Part shown: in pieces, positions 39,093 through 49,828 of the stretch | Layout of the letters: every line of letters starts with the position of its first letter | Numbering within the stretch: the first letter of the stretch is position 1 | NCBI RefSeq assembly: GCF_043290135.1 | Contig: NC_134701.1 | Span: 64,177,502-64,241,501, forward strand | Length of the DNA stretch: 64,000 nt | Source: Rhipicephalus microplus | Taxonomy: Eukaryota > Arthropoda > Arachnida > Ixodida > Ixodidae | Reading direction: 5' to 3' | Program-made: the position numbers and the translations under genes | Notes under the pieces: generated by a model | What the model was told of the DNA's origin: nothing | Databases searched by the model: none | The model's input: the letters and a program-made list of their open reading frames with translations, nothing else

Positions 39093-40262
39093 TTAACTTG
39101 AATTGTTAGCTGTGAATTTTGGCACACCTAAACAACTACGTAGAGCTTCCCGCTCTAAGAGAATCAGGGGGTTTATTTTGTATGCTGGTCCACCAGAGAA
39201 TAGTACATATCCGAATTCAAGAATCGGACGAACGTACATGCGATAAATCATGATAAGCGTATCTCTGCGAAGACCGGAACGGAGGCGGCCAAGCCTACCT
39301 ATCATTCCAACAGCGCGTGTAGCCTTAATTTTAATATATTCAATGTGGTCACGCCAGCTCTGTTTTTTATCGTACAGTACACCCAGATATTTAATACAGT
39401 AAACCTGGGAAATTATTTCTTGGTGGTACTGAAGAGAGATAGTAACTGGTGCGTGCAATGGAAAAACTAATATAGCACTTTTAGTTACGTTCAGGTTCAT
39501 ATGAATTTTCTGAAACCAGGTTTCCAATGTTGCCAAATAACACTGTAAAGTTGAATGTAGTAAATAAATATCGCTGTCAGATGCAAAGAACGCGATATCA
39601 TCTGCATATCTATATACTTGTACCTTATCATTCAGTGGTATTGAACTTAACCAAATGTTAAATAGCACAGGCGATAGAACAGAGCCTTGAGGAACACCTC
39701 TCGTTTGGCTATACTTCGGCGTGGAAACACCTCGTTGGAAGCAATAAAATTTTCTGTTTTTTTAAAACTCGTATATCCAATTTGTTATGTACTGCAAGAA
39801 CGTAAGATCTTTTAGGGCATTGATTAGAATAGGATGTTCAACACTATCATATGCCTTGGCTAAATCAAGGGTAACTAGGGCCGGATATTGTCGTCTGTGC
39901 CGAGCAAGCTTTATACGAGCCTCTAAATCAACATGCTCCCACCATATAGAGTAACCTGGTCTAAATACAATCTGGCACGCACTGAGTATCGCATTATCTG
40001 TTATGAACTTCATAACTCTAATGTAAAGTATTCTTTCTATTACCTTAACTACGTGTGATGTTAAAGCGATTGGCCTAATGTTATCTGCATTCCTAGCCCC
40101 TGTTTTTGAAGAAGCGGTATTATTTTTGCAAGTCTCCAGTCAGGAGGTATCCAACTATTTTCAAGTGAATAGTTGAGAACGTTAAGGAGGTCTTCAGGAG
40201 AGATGTCGAATAATATTTTTAACATTTCTGAAGTGACGCCACCTGGTCCAGGACCTGTGTTT
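39093..40262 (-). pseudogene. LINE RT fragment (I-like)
   Basis: Minus-strand RT: PGPGGVTSEMLKILF and SWIPPDWRLAKII near the right end, then LVTLDLAKAYDSVEHP (39762-40013), RGVPQGSVLSPVLFN and YRYADDIAFFASD (39093-39668). The thumb continues with KYLGVLYDKKQSW and PILEFGYVLFSGGPAYK. Truncated at both ends with several stops in the middle. It is closely related to the LINE at 60394-63337. No endonuclease or RNase H is kept. Confidence 0.82.
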
Positions 40263-40271
40263 GGCAGAATA

Positions 40272-40343
40272 CGAACGCCATGTTTATTCTATTCTGCACT
40301 TCTTCCTTCTTTGCTTCTACCAACCATCGCTTCATACGCCACA
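40272..40343 (-). repeat. Fragment of the ~106 bp LTR family
   Basis: The minus strand reads TGTGGCGTATGAAGCGATGG and on to AGTGCAGAATAGAATAAACA, matching the first 70 bp of the LTR at 2911. It lies at the truncated end of a LINE and next to TATATAT. Confidence 0.65.
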
Positions 40344-41397
40344 TATATATGCGTGTGTGCTTACTGTGTACATATACAAGTTATATTTCTCAAAACAAAA
40401 TGCGCCAACGCCTGCCTACACTTTTGACACTTAATAAAAGAACTACAACTACAATCCTAAACATCGTCATAAATTTTCTCGCTTGCAATGGCGTTACTCC
40501 AATATCATATTCGGAAAGCAGTACAGTTTAAGCTGTGGATACCAAATCAGAATTGGTTACAGTGAACTTAAGCAGAGTAACAGACGGGCTATGTATATTA
40601 TACAACTGGTACTCTTCAATATGTTTAAGGTAACCCCTTTCGCATAGAGTTCTTGACTAGGAGGTACAGGCGTTCTTTCAGCTCAGCTCCCTGGCTCGGC
40701 CTCCTGGAGCAAAGAAGCAAAGTGAGCGCGAAAGCACGTGGTTAGAAGAAGAAAAAAAGCCTTTCAGAAAGCACGAATTATTATCTTCCGCCAAACTGGG
40801 ATAATAAAACTAAGTAGTCACCAATATAAACGTGATGACATTACTTATAATCGGGTTTTTCATGAAACAATCGAGGTCGTGTGGACTTATATGAGGAAGA
40901 GTGCTTTGGATATAGAAATTGCCAACAAAACCAACGTATGATTTATTGGCGGTTTTGATACTTCCCTCTTTGTAGCTCGCCAGTGGCCACTTATGATGTA
41001 GCGCCGCTCAAAGCGCTGCTTTAGTGAAAAGCTAGGCGGATCCATGCAAATTCCAATTGTGCTACATGTTTCGTTTGTTTTTTTTTTCTTTTGTCGGCAG
41101 GCTCTTGAAAAAGTGAATGTCTCGATGCAATTTATGCGTGTCTGCATATCTACTCATGCACTATTGTGCTTAGCAGGTGTGTATACACTGATAAAGTCTC
41201 TGAAACGCATTAAACGCGCTATGAACAAGCAAATACACGCTTTCGCGGGCTACTCATGCGCGCTCCCAATGCAGACGCTTCTGAGATCTTCAGTACCATG
41301 CGACTCTAGCGCTGCCGCTACTGTCACCTGCCGGAGAATCAGCCGAGATACGGCGCGGCCGCCTCGTTCACTCCACTGCTCCCATCTAGTACACTGA
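40344..41397. other. No recognisable gene
   Basis: Short frames on both strands (for example 40738-40941 and 41044-41397) lack motifs. No repeat shared with the rest of the window was noticed. Confidence 0.5.
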
Positions 41398-41398
41398 T

Positions 41399-41633
41399 TT
41401 ATATGTGGGGTTTAACGTCCCAAAACCACCATATGGTTATGAGAGACGCCGTAGTGGAGGGCTCCGGAAATTTCGACCACTTGGGGTTCTTTGAAGTGCA
41501 CCTAAATCTGAGCACACGGGCCTACAACGATTCCACCTCCTTCGGAAATGCAGCTGCCGCAGCCGGGATTCAAACCCGCGACCTGCGGGTCAGCAGCCGA
41601 GTACCTTAGCCACTAGACCACAGCGGCGGGGTC
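41399..41633 (-). repeat. tRNA-derived SINE, resembling tick Ruka
   Basis: The minus strand starts with TGTGGTCTAGTGGCTAAGG (A box) and GTCGCGGGTTTGAATCCCGG (B box). The body has AAATTTCCGGAGCCCTCCAC and the tail GGGGTTTAACGTCCC mirrored on the plus strand at the left end. A second copy lies at 42903-43101. The family name is from memory. Confidence 0.75.
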
Positions 41634-41637
41634 CCAT

Positions 41638-42360
41638 CTAGTGCACTGGAGCGGGGTACCGCCAGAGCATGTGTTCCAAGTTAGCGATATCTTTGCAGAA
41701 AGAACATGTATTAGTTGGCTGTATTTTGTGGTAAATTTTGTTCAACCACGTGGGGTTATGGTACGTCCCGTCCTGAAGAATCCAGAGTGCCAGAGCCTGA
41801 AGTCTGCTTAGTTTCCTCTGCGCTGGAGGGTATTGTCTCCGCGCAATGTAAAAATATTTTGTCAGCTTATTATACGAGATGGGAGGGTCACGCCTCTCCA
41901 AAACATTAGCGCCGTGCCCTCCGATAGCTACGCGGCTCACTAGTCCTCGCGCAGCTGTATGGGCTGACTCGTTGAGATATGGCAGGCCTACCTACATGCG
42001 TTTCATATGTGCTGGGAACCAAATGTGTGTGTGTGGCACGATGTCTTTGTCCAAAAAATTCGCAAAGCTGGTTTTGATATTGTTCCTTTGGCAAATGCTT
42101 GGACCGCCAATCTCGAGTCGCTGTAATTTGTGGACCCCCTGTTATCCAACAAGGCCAACGCAATCGCCACTTGCTCTGCTACTTCAGCCATCGTCATCCG
42201 GACAATTGTCGAGTTGATGATACTGCCCTCGTGGTTGATGCTCACTGCCACATACGCCTTCCCCTCGTGATATCGGGCCACATTGATGAAGGAGCAGTCC
42301 CCGGCATGTTCCTGAGGTTTTTGTAGTAGACCTTTTGCCCGACCACGTCTTTTACCCTTG
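41638..42360 (-). pseudogene. I-type LINE ORF2 RNase H and carboxyl fragment
   Basis: Minus strand: VAVSINHEGSIINSTIV, AEVAEQVAIALALLD and YSDSRLAVQAFAKG are RNase H blocks (42003-42281). In another frame follow LSRLQALALWILQDGTYHNP and the C2HC end CSFCKDIANLEHMLWRYP (41638-41940). Frames are broken and RT is missing. Confidence 0.75.
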
Positions 42361-42429
42361 TTATGCTCGGGGTGGGCATTCCGCTGGATGGAGACAGCGG
42401 TGATTTCCAGTGGTGATCCTGCCTACGTG

Positions 42430-42900
42430 CTACGTGACTGGCCCATGTCCGTTTCTTCTTGATTTCAATTATGATATGCTTACCCTGGTTTGTTCCTCAC
42501 CCACTCCGCTCTCTTCTGGTGTCTTAAGGTTACACCTATCATTCTCCTTAAATTGCTCGCAGTGTCGTCTCATCTTAAGCTGAACTCTCTTTGTAAGCCT
42601 CCAGGTTTCTGCTCCGTATGTAGGTACTGGCAAAATGCAGTTGTTATGTACCTTCTTTTTGAGGGTTAGTGGCGGATTACCATTCATGATTGAAAATGCT
42701 TGTCGAATGTGATCCACCCATTTTTATTCTTCTAGTTATTTTACTATAATAATTTGGTTCAGCGGTTTCTACCTGTCCTAAGTAGGCTTATTCCTTTACA
42801 ACTTCCAGCGTCTCTCCACCTATCGCAAAGTTTTGTTTTCTGTCGAGAGTAGAGCACATCAGTTTTGTGCATATTTATTTTGAGACCTACTTCTCTGCTT
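42430..42900 (-). pseudogene. RTE-type LINE, carboxyl end of RT (piece 4 of 4)
   Basis: Minus strand: GLKINMHKTDVLYSRQKTK at the right, then MDHIRQAFSIMNGNPPLTLK and NNCILPVPTYGAETWRLTK (42469-42717). TYGAETW-LTK is the hallmark of the RTE carboxyl end. It is colinear with pieces at 44851, 47313 and 51225. Confidence 0.78.
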
Positions 42901-42902
42901 GT

Positions 42903-43101
42903 GCCACTCTGATGGTCTAGTGGCTGAGGTACTCGGCTGCTGACCCACGGGTCTCGGGATCGAATCCCGGTGGCGGCGGCGGCTGCATTTTTGATGCAGG
43001 TGGAAATGCTGTAGGCCCGTGTGCTCAGATTTCGGTAAACGTTAAAGAACCCCAGCTGGTCGAAACTTCCGGAGCCCTCCAATACGGCGTCCCTCATAAT
43101 C
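42903..43101 (+). repeat. tRNA-derived SINE, resembling tick Ruka
   Basis: A box TGGTCTAGTGGCTGAGG, B box GGGATCGAATCCCGG, and the same body as the SINE at 41399. It sits at the junction between RTE piece 4 and a LINE ORF1 fragment. Confidence 0.78.
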
Positions 43102-43103
43102 AT

Positions 43104-44667
43104 ATGATGGTATCCAAGCGCTTCTCTCAGTGCTCTCCGATTTTTCCGGTGAAACCTTCAGATTTTTCTGGAACCTCGGCTCCACGTCTTCTGGCCATTT
43201 ACGTGGGGCCTTCCGGAGGACCACCTGACCAGCTGTCATCTCGGCCGGCTACCGCGAAGAATAGAGGAACTTCACTCAGTGACAGTGAGGACACAAAGCT
43301 GTACTCAGCCACTTCGGGAGACTACTCATCCAACGATTATTTCATTCCTGCCCGAAGCAAGAGGGCGAAAACGAAGATCGTCAACGCAGCCTCGCCCACT
43401 TCTGCGAGTACAGCGACTATGAAGTCAAGGCATGAACGCTGGCCCCACGTCATCATCTTCTTGTCATAATAGTCCTCAGGACACCTGCGACTGCTGAACA
43501 GCCGAGAACTCTGCCCTTATTTGGAACGCGTGGTGCCTAATGAAATCAAGTACATTAGAGTAAATACGCAAAACAATATACTCGCCATAGACATATTCCA
43601 CGTGAATGCGCTTGGATTACTCAAACAAGTGACTGAGCAAGGCGGCAAGAAAGTGCGCCCGATTATACCGATTGACAACGCATACATAGCTGATGTGATT
43701 TATGACGTAGACATTGCGATTCCCGACGCTGACTTGCCTACCCTCAATTAAACCGGCAAATTAGGGTACTGTCATCGCTCAAGTACACCACCTTGGGAAG
43801 TCACGCTGTGTGAAACTGGTCTTCAAAGCCGATTTCACACCATCCCATGTAAATTTCGTACATTTACGACATCCTGTTCGGCCTTTTGTGCAAAAGCCAC
43901 TTCAACGTCACCAGTGCTTTGAACTATAGCTCACCTCAAGGGCGTGTGCCCGAACGCACTACGGTGCCCCCGGTGCGCGGAACTCCACTCAGAAGATGCG
44001 TGTCAATCCACATTTCTTAAATGCGCTAACTGTAATGGCTCACAGACTGCCTCATCGAAAGACTGCCCTCGAATTAAAAAGGAGTGCACTGGGCTTAAGC
44101 GAATGGTGAGAGTCCATTCGACCCACAAGGATGCTGCCAAAACAGTCCGGCATCGGCAGCGGCGTCGGCGACATAGTTCAACCTCAAAAACTGCACAAGC
44201 TCGAAACGACAGCACCACATATACTTCTGCATCATTAGGTCAAGGCGCGACAGGACCGACAAATTCAAAGAAGACTGCGGAGAGAATTACCTCTACAGAG
44301 GGATGGCCTATTCTTCCAAGCCGTCCGCTAACCATAGAACGTCAGAAGACCACGCCCACTCAGGGGTCTTCACCAACCGCTGATGAAGCACATAAGAAAG
44401 ATGGCAAAGTCATGAATATGCTTTGTATGGATGCATGGATGCTATCCGACAAATCATGTTGGACATGGGGACAACGTCTGCTTGAAGCACTCTCAAAGTA
44501 CTGGACACCTTAAGCCCTGTACTTGAATCACTCGAGTAGAAATATGGCTTACGATCACGATCATTTCTGAGAAGACAAGGAAGCATCCATAACTCAGTGG
44601 AAATTAGAGGACTAAAACCACGTCTTTTCGGACTTTCGTCAGTTAGTGCGCGTCAATGTGTTCGAAG
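43104..44667 (+). pseudogene. LINE ORF1 (Gag-like) fragment with zinc fingers
   Basis: Plus-strand pieces: 43104-43469 (serine-rich), 43521-43751 (EIKYIRVNTQNNILAIDIF and on) and 43944-44513. The last contains CPRCAELHSEDAC and CANCNGSQTASSKDCP, a double zinc-finger pattern of jockey-like ORF1 proteins that bind LINE RNA. Two stops separate the pieces. No endonuclease or RT follows; the element goes straight into a LINE-like 3' end near 44700. Confidence 0.65.
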
Positions 44668-44679
44668 TCATCAGCGATT

Positions 44680-44850
44680 GTGGGTCCAACGCATGTGCAT
44701 GCTCTCCTCTCTTTCCCTTTTTCCATCTTTTAAACTTCCTCATCTCTATTCCCAGTGTAGGGTGGCATTCCGGTCACTCCGAACTGGTTAACATCCCTGC
44801 CTTTTCTTTCCCTGTTATTTCCCTTCTTCTTCAGCTGTAATTATTCAACT
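44680..44850 (+). repeat. LINE 3' UTR-like segment
   Basis: Contains CCCAGTGTAGGGTGGCATTC and GAACTGGTTAACATCCCTGC, motifs I recall from 3' ends of abundant arthropod LINEs. The pyrimidine-rich tail ends at the resumed RTE sequence near 44851. Confidence 0.4.
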
Positions 44851-45324
44851 GAGTTACTCATGAAGGCAAAGTCATCAGCAAATCGCAGGTTACTAAAGTA
44901 CTCTCCATTAACTCTTATCTATAACTCTTCCCAGTCTAGGGTCCTGAGTACCTCCTGTAACCACGCGGTGAATAGCATTGAAGAGATTGTGTCTCCCTGC
45001 CTTACACCCTTCATTATTGGGATTTTTTTCATTTTCTTTATGAAGAACTATGATGCCTGTGGATCCTCTGTAGATTTCTTCCAGTATAATTATGTAGAGT
45101 TTTTTGATGCCCTGGTTGCGTAGTGCCTGCATTACTGCTAATGCCTCGACTGAGTCAAACACCTTCTCGTAATCTCTGATGTCTGTATATAGGAGTTGGT
45201 TGTATTCCGCGCATTCCTATATTACTGGATTGAGAGTATATAAACATGGTCCATTGCGGAGGTGCCTGTACGAAATCCTACTGAATCCTTTCGTTGATTC
45301 AACTCTAATGTCGCTGTTTTCTAT
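44851..45324 (-). pseudogene. RTE-type LINE, RT catalytic core (piece 3 of 4)
   Basis: Minus strand: DYEKVFDSVEALAVMQALRN (A block), KKLYIIILEEIYRGSTGIIV, a degenerate KGCRQG-type B block, and IRVNGEYFSNLRFADDFAF with FADD at 44871-44882. Frameshifts occur. It ends on the left where the LINE ORF1/SINE block was inserted and on the right at the composite element. Confidence 0.82.
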
Positions 45325-45364
45325 ACGCGAAGCATTTCTTAGTGAACTTCGGCGACTTTGAGCG

Positions 45365-45452
45365 TATCTATCTATCTATCTATCTATCTTTCTATCTATC
45401 TATCTATCTACCTATCTCTATTTATATCTATCTATCTATCTATCCGCCTACG
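45365..45452. repeat. (CTAT)n tract, the tetranucleotide part of composite copy 3
   Basis: Reverse complement of GATA repeats, with a few variants. It sits between the variant 146-bp unit and the conserved tail, as in copy 2. Confidence 0.85.
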
Positions 45453-46032
45453 ACTTTTATCTCTCCTGGTCATTTCGATAAAGCTATTTATACTAAAACC
45501 GATATGGCATAACAAGACTATATGAAGAGCATAAGTGACAAGTCATAACAAGAAAATTATGACATGTACGTCATGAATCTCATGATTTACACTTCATGGT
45601 CTTGCTGCTCTTGCGATGGTTTCGTGCACATGACATGTTGCAAAACAAGTATGGTATGACATGACTGCATGGTGAACAGAAGCGACCGACCCCAACATAA
45701 AAGTTATGACATGCGTGTTATGTAACATCACTAAGTGCCATTCTCATGATCCACTCGCGGTCGTTTCGCTAGTTTTCCATAAACCGAATTCGATATTAGG
45801 CGACGTGAATGAATTATGAAGGTACATGATTGTTGCAAACATGGTAATCATGACACGCTTGTCATGTAAGAACACGACTACATGTTACGCTCCCGATGCG
45901 CTCGTGGCCGTTTCGCCAGCTTCGCATATGCCAAATTTGGTATTACGTCACGTGAATGGATGACGAAGGTTCGTGACTGGTGCAAACTTTATAATCATGA
46001 GATGCGTGTCATGCAAGAACATTACTACATGC

Positions 46033-46636
46033 GCCGATACACTTCAGCGTGACCCGGCGTGCGCGCGCGCTGGCGTTCGTTTCGTCGCGTCACGCCGGCG
46101 ATGTCATGCCAGGTGCCGATACGTCTGCCATATACCAGCAGGCACGCACCACACAGTGTGTCTTTGAAGCATGCGCGTTTGGGCGTACCCAGCGTGCCGG
46201 TAGCCACCGAGCCGCGCCGATGGAATCAACGAGACGCTATGTGGGCGTCTACAGTGCCTCGCAACCAACGAGACGCTATGTGGGCGTCTACAGTGCCTCG
46301 CAACTAACGAGACACATGTTGGCGTCTACAGTGCGTCGCGCGTGCGTGCTTGCACATCTTGGCGCAGGGCAGCGCATGCCTCTAGTGCACGAGCACCTGC
46401 CGTGGAGACTGACCTGGTCGTTGTTCAGAAAGAGACACGTGTACGGAACGCTTTTAGAAGACTCTTTTTTTGTCTTCGCTACTTTTCTGGGCACAAGTTC
46501 GCCCTTAATAAATCACTGTGTGTGTGTTCCCCCTCTTGTATTACGTGACAATATAGAGTGTGGCGCGTTTTGCTAGCTTAGAGTCGCTGTGTCCAGCGTG
46601 CGCGCGTGTCAACGTTACGGAGTATATTGGGCCGTT
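46033..46636. repeat. Insertion inside a 146-bp unit, LTR-like end
   Basis: It splits one satellite unit between CATTACTACATGC and TTCATGATGCGC. It contains three copies of a 39 bp unit (AACGAGACGCTATGTGGGCG and on) at about 46226-46340. It also has a segment GGGCACAAGTTCGCCCTTAA with AATAAA near 46505 that resembles the LTR end at 13820. GC-rich inverted-looking ends (GCGTGCGCGCGC) suggest two superimposed insertions. Class unresolved. Confidence 0.4.
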
Positions 46637-47312
46637 CATGATGCGCTTGCCACCGCTACGCTAGCTTCACATATACCAAATTTGGCATTACGGGTCGTGA
46701 ATAGACGACGAAGGTATGTGATTGGTGCAAATATGATGATCATGAGATGCGTTTCATGTAACAACATCACTACATGCCACGCTCACGATGCTCTCGCGGC
46801 CATTTCACTAGCTCCACATTTACCAAATTCGCTATTGCATGACGCAAACGGACGACGAAGGTAAATGTCACGTCTAAACATGATAATCATGGCTTGCATG
46901 TCACGTAAGAGCATGACAACATACCCCGCTCATGATGCACTCACAGCCGTTCCCCTAACTTTCCTTATATCAAATTTGGTATCAGGTGACGTGAATATAC
47001 GATTAAGGTAAGTGACACGTCCAAACATGGTAAACATGGCATACGGGTCGTGTAAAACTTGACTACATGCTACGCTCATGGCGCGCTCACTGTCGTTTCG
47101 CTAACGCCACATGTACCAAATTTGGTATCAGGCGCCGTGAACAGAGGACGAAGGTAAATGACGCATCCAAACATGATAATCAACACATGGAAGTCATGTA
47201 CACTATAATTTACCTCCACCTCGTAACGCTGTGCTAATTTTAAAGTGTCATATCAACCTCCCACTTTTGTGCTTCGCATATAATTGATTCCCACTGTACG
47301 TGGGATACGCCA

Positions 47313-47755
47313 GTTTGTTTTTACTAAATAGTTTGTAGAGAACAGCCAGTCAGCTGATTGGTCTGTAATTTTGTAAGTCCTTGACGTCTGCTTTCTTATA
47401 AATTAAGGTGATGTTACCATTCTTCAAAGATTCTGGTACCCTTCTCGTCAAGAGACACTTCGTATATAAGGTGGCCCGTTTTCATAGCACAATTTCTCCG
47501 TCGTCTTTCAGGAGGTCCGTTGTTGCCTTATCCTCACCAGCGGCTCTGGCTCTTTGCAATCATTCTAGGGCTTTCCTTACCTCTTCTGTCTTTACTGGTA
47601 GAATGTGGAATTTCTCTGGACTATTATTGTTTCACACTATATCATCCTGGTTGTTTTGACTTCTCCACAGCTCCCTGTAGAACGTCTCCGCTACCTCGAC
47701 TATCCTTTCCATATTTGTTATTAGAATGCCTTCCTTGTTTCTTAATGCAGAGAGA
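47313..47755 (-). pseudogene. RTE-type LINE, amino part of RT (piece 2 of 4)
   Basis: Minus strand: VAETFYRELWRSQN, then RVPESLKNGNITLIYKKADV and KDLQNYRPISWLFSTNYLVK. The NYRPIS block is standard. It stops at the leader of composite copy 3, and the matching downstream part begins at 45324. Confidence 0.78.
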
Positions 47756-47756
47756 G

Positions 47757-48940
47757 AGAGAGAGAGAGAAACTTTATTTGCACATAACGCGGAGCATTTC
47801 AAATAGCCGGGCCCTTATTCCAGGGCTCCGCTGGCCCTAGCCATCCTCACTACCCATTGGAACAGCAAGCGCTGATCAGCAATGGCCGAGCTGGACAGCA
47901 GTGCCTCCCGTTGTTCCTCTGTGTTGTTCGTGTTTTGGTGTTCTTCATTGTGATGTGTACACTCCCACGTGATGTCAAACAGAGTTGGTGTGGCCCCACA
48001 CCACGGACATATATCTCTGAATGCTGTGGGGTAGAATACATGTAGCCTGTGTGTGTTCGTGTATGTGTTTGTTTGGATTCTGTGTAATGCCACCAATTTC
48101 ATTGCTGCGAGGTTGTTATGTCGTGCTAGATACAGTTTTCTATTGTCCCTGTAATACTGTAGAATCGTACCAAAGTTACGGTCTATGGGCGTTGGATCCT
48201 CTATGGCAGTGTGCAAGGAAGTTCGGTGATTTGTGAAGCCTCAAGCCACCTAATTCGCAAACTGGTTTCCGGTGACGCCCTCGTGCCCTGGCGCCCACAT
48301 AATGATTTGGGTGTATTCAATTGGAAAATCTTTATAAGCTTTGGTTAGAATTTGGAAGGCATTCATTGATATTCTACCTTTTTTTTAATTTCTACATCCA
48401 GCCTTCGAATCCGTGATTACTGTCAGTGGGGCTTTTCGCTCCCTACCCTCCTTGATTGCCCGCGCGATCTCTATCTCCACCGCTTCTGTAATAGAGGCTT
48501 TGGTTATGAAGGCACAAATTGTCGCGTTTCCTTTTTGGTCTGTGACCACGGCTACCATGTTTTTTTGCATTTGCCTAATACGGTGCAGCATCTGTAAATC
48601 TCGCTGTATTCAAATATTTTGTCTTTTTATTTATGTAAGCGGATCTTGCTTTACGCCTTCCAGTTTCCAGCTTGTAGAACTGGGTCCATGTTCTTTGGTA
48701 AGGGACAAATCTTGTACCAGGCTCTGACTGAGCACGACAATTCCTTAGCTCTTCCATGTGCCGGTACTTGTTCACCGAAGCGGATCCTCTGAAGAAGTTT
48801 TCTGCCGGTTGACGCCTGTAGCAGGCGGTCAATCTGGGTGGTTACTTGCGCTTCAGCCAACTCATCAAATGTATTGTGAAGTCCGAGCGCTAATAGCTTC
48901 GCAGTTGAAGTGCTTTGTGGTAGTCACAGAGCCGCTTTAT
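47757..48940 (-). pseudogene. I-type LINE fragment: RNase H and 3' end with (TC)n tail
   Basis: Minus strand: VAVVTDQKGNATICAF, ITEAVEIEIARAIKEG and LTVITDSKAGCRN (48385-48591) are RNase H blocks. 47815-48216 reads YRDNRKLYLARHNNLAAMKL and the finger CPWCGATPTLFDITWEC. It ends GTGCAAATAAAGTTTCTCTC followed by a (TC)n tract at 47751-47768. It lies inside the RTE copy. Confidence 0.75.
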
Positions 48941-48962
48941 ACGCCATCTTTATCTGCAACGC

Positions 48963-49325
48963 ATGGCGCTTCAGCGAGCATGTTAATGATGGGTAGTACA
49001 CACATTTGTCTAATTTTTGTACTTCTGGCCTGCTTCTGGCTCCGTGTGTGTTCGTGTGGCTTGGATCTGTTTTTTCACGAAAACATAAATTAGCAATTGT
49101 TCACCGTTTGCGCTTCACACACAACCTTCACAACCTTATTCTTTTAAGCTTACCATTTCGAATCAAGTCACTGAGTTCAAAAGTGTTCGTTCTTCCTTTC
49201 AAAACAAAACTGAAACACGGCAATAAACGAAGCCGCAAGTACGATTTGCCGCCCGCAAGTGCGAAGACTAAGCAAATGTGTGTACTACCCATCATTCCCA
49301 TAGTCGCTGAACAATCACAGCGCCA
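48963..49325. repeat. Foldback or MITE-like element
   Basis: The left end holds ATGATGGGTAGTACACACAT (48986-49005) and the right end its inverse (49277-49296). Weaker inverted similarity extends outward to GGCGCT on both sides. The arms are separated by about 270 bp of non-coding DNA. It lies between two parts of an internally deleted LINE. Confidence 0.5.
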
Positions 49326-49334
49326 GAGTGCCCT

Positions 49335-49740
49335 CTAGTTAATTTTGGGAAACTCTATGGCAACACGTTCTTCTTTCCTGATGCGTTTTCGCTGTCCCAA
49401 TAACATTGCGACTTGCCACAGACCATTCATGGCTTCGTTGTCGCGTTCCTCTGCAGAGTCTTTTTCCTTGTTCTCAGCGTTGCTAGTACACTCCCCTTGT
49501 AGCACCTGGTCAGGTGAAAGGAAATCTTCGTCCGCGTCCGCCGTAGAGCTCACTTGGGTTTCGATGTCTTGGTCATCCGTGTCCATAAGTGCCTTGGCTA
49601 GTTCTGGGATGTTGTTCGTTGGGGTTCGGGCAGGTGCAATGCGACGCGTGGGCCAAGAGCTGGCTGCCAGGACTCAGCGTTCCGCTTCGCTGTGAGGCTT
49701 AGCGTGGCGGGTTGGCATGCTCTGGCGAAGGTCTTCACTT
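49335..49740 (-). pseudogene. Possible LINE ORF1 amino-terminal fragment
   Basis: An 83-codon minus frame starts MDTDDQDIETQVSSTADADE and ends with a basic AMLLGQRKRIRKEERVAIEF block. An acidic start plus a W-x-x-x-x-R-x-R-K helix is reminiscent of ORF1 amino ends of tick I-type LINEs. Upstream codons (SSWPTRRIAPARTP) continue in the same frame. It could equally be unrelated. No zinc finger is present. Confidence 0.3.
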
Positions 49741-49828
49741 CTCAGAGGAAACCGGGATCGCTTGTCCAAAAAGGTGGCGTGAGCGTGTACCTGACGTCTT
49801 CCTGCACACTTCCCGTAGTTTCACTGGT

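Larger units (their letters stand above)
45325..47312 (-). repeat. Composite element copy 3 (complete), inverted
   Basis: From right to left: the leader with hairpin TCCCACTGTACGTGGGA (47289-47305) and GCTTCGCAT (47271-47279). Then ~146 bp units (46640-47220 and 45480-46032), a variant last unit, a (TATC)n tract (45365-45452), and the tail (45325-45366). It lies between two pieces of the same RTE LINE, so both ends are defined to within a few bases. This is the only copy here with both ends. Confidence 0.75.

Noticed and set aside
42900..43000. tRNA gene from the strong A and B boxes
   Set aside because: The acceptor and anticodon stems do not close, and the same body follows the head at 41399, so it is a SINE.
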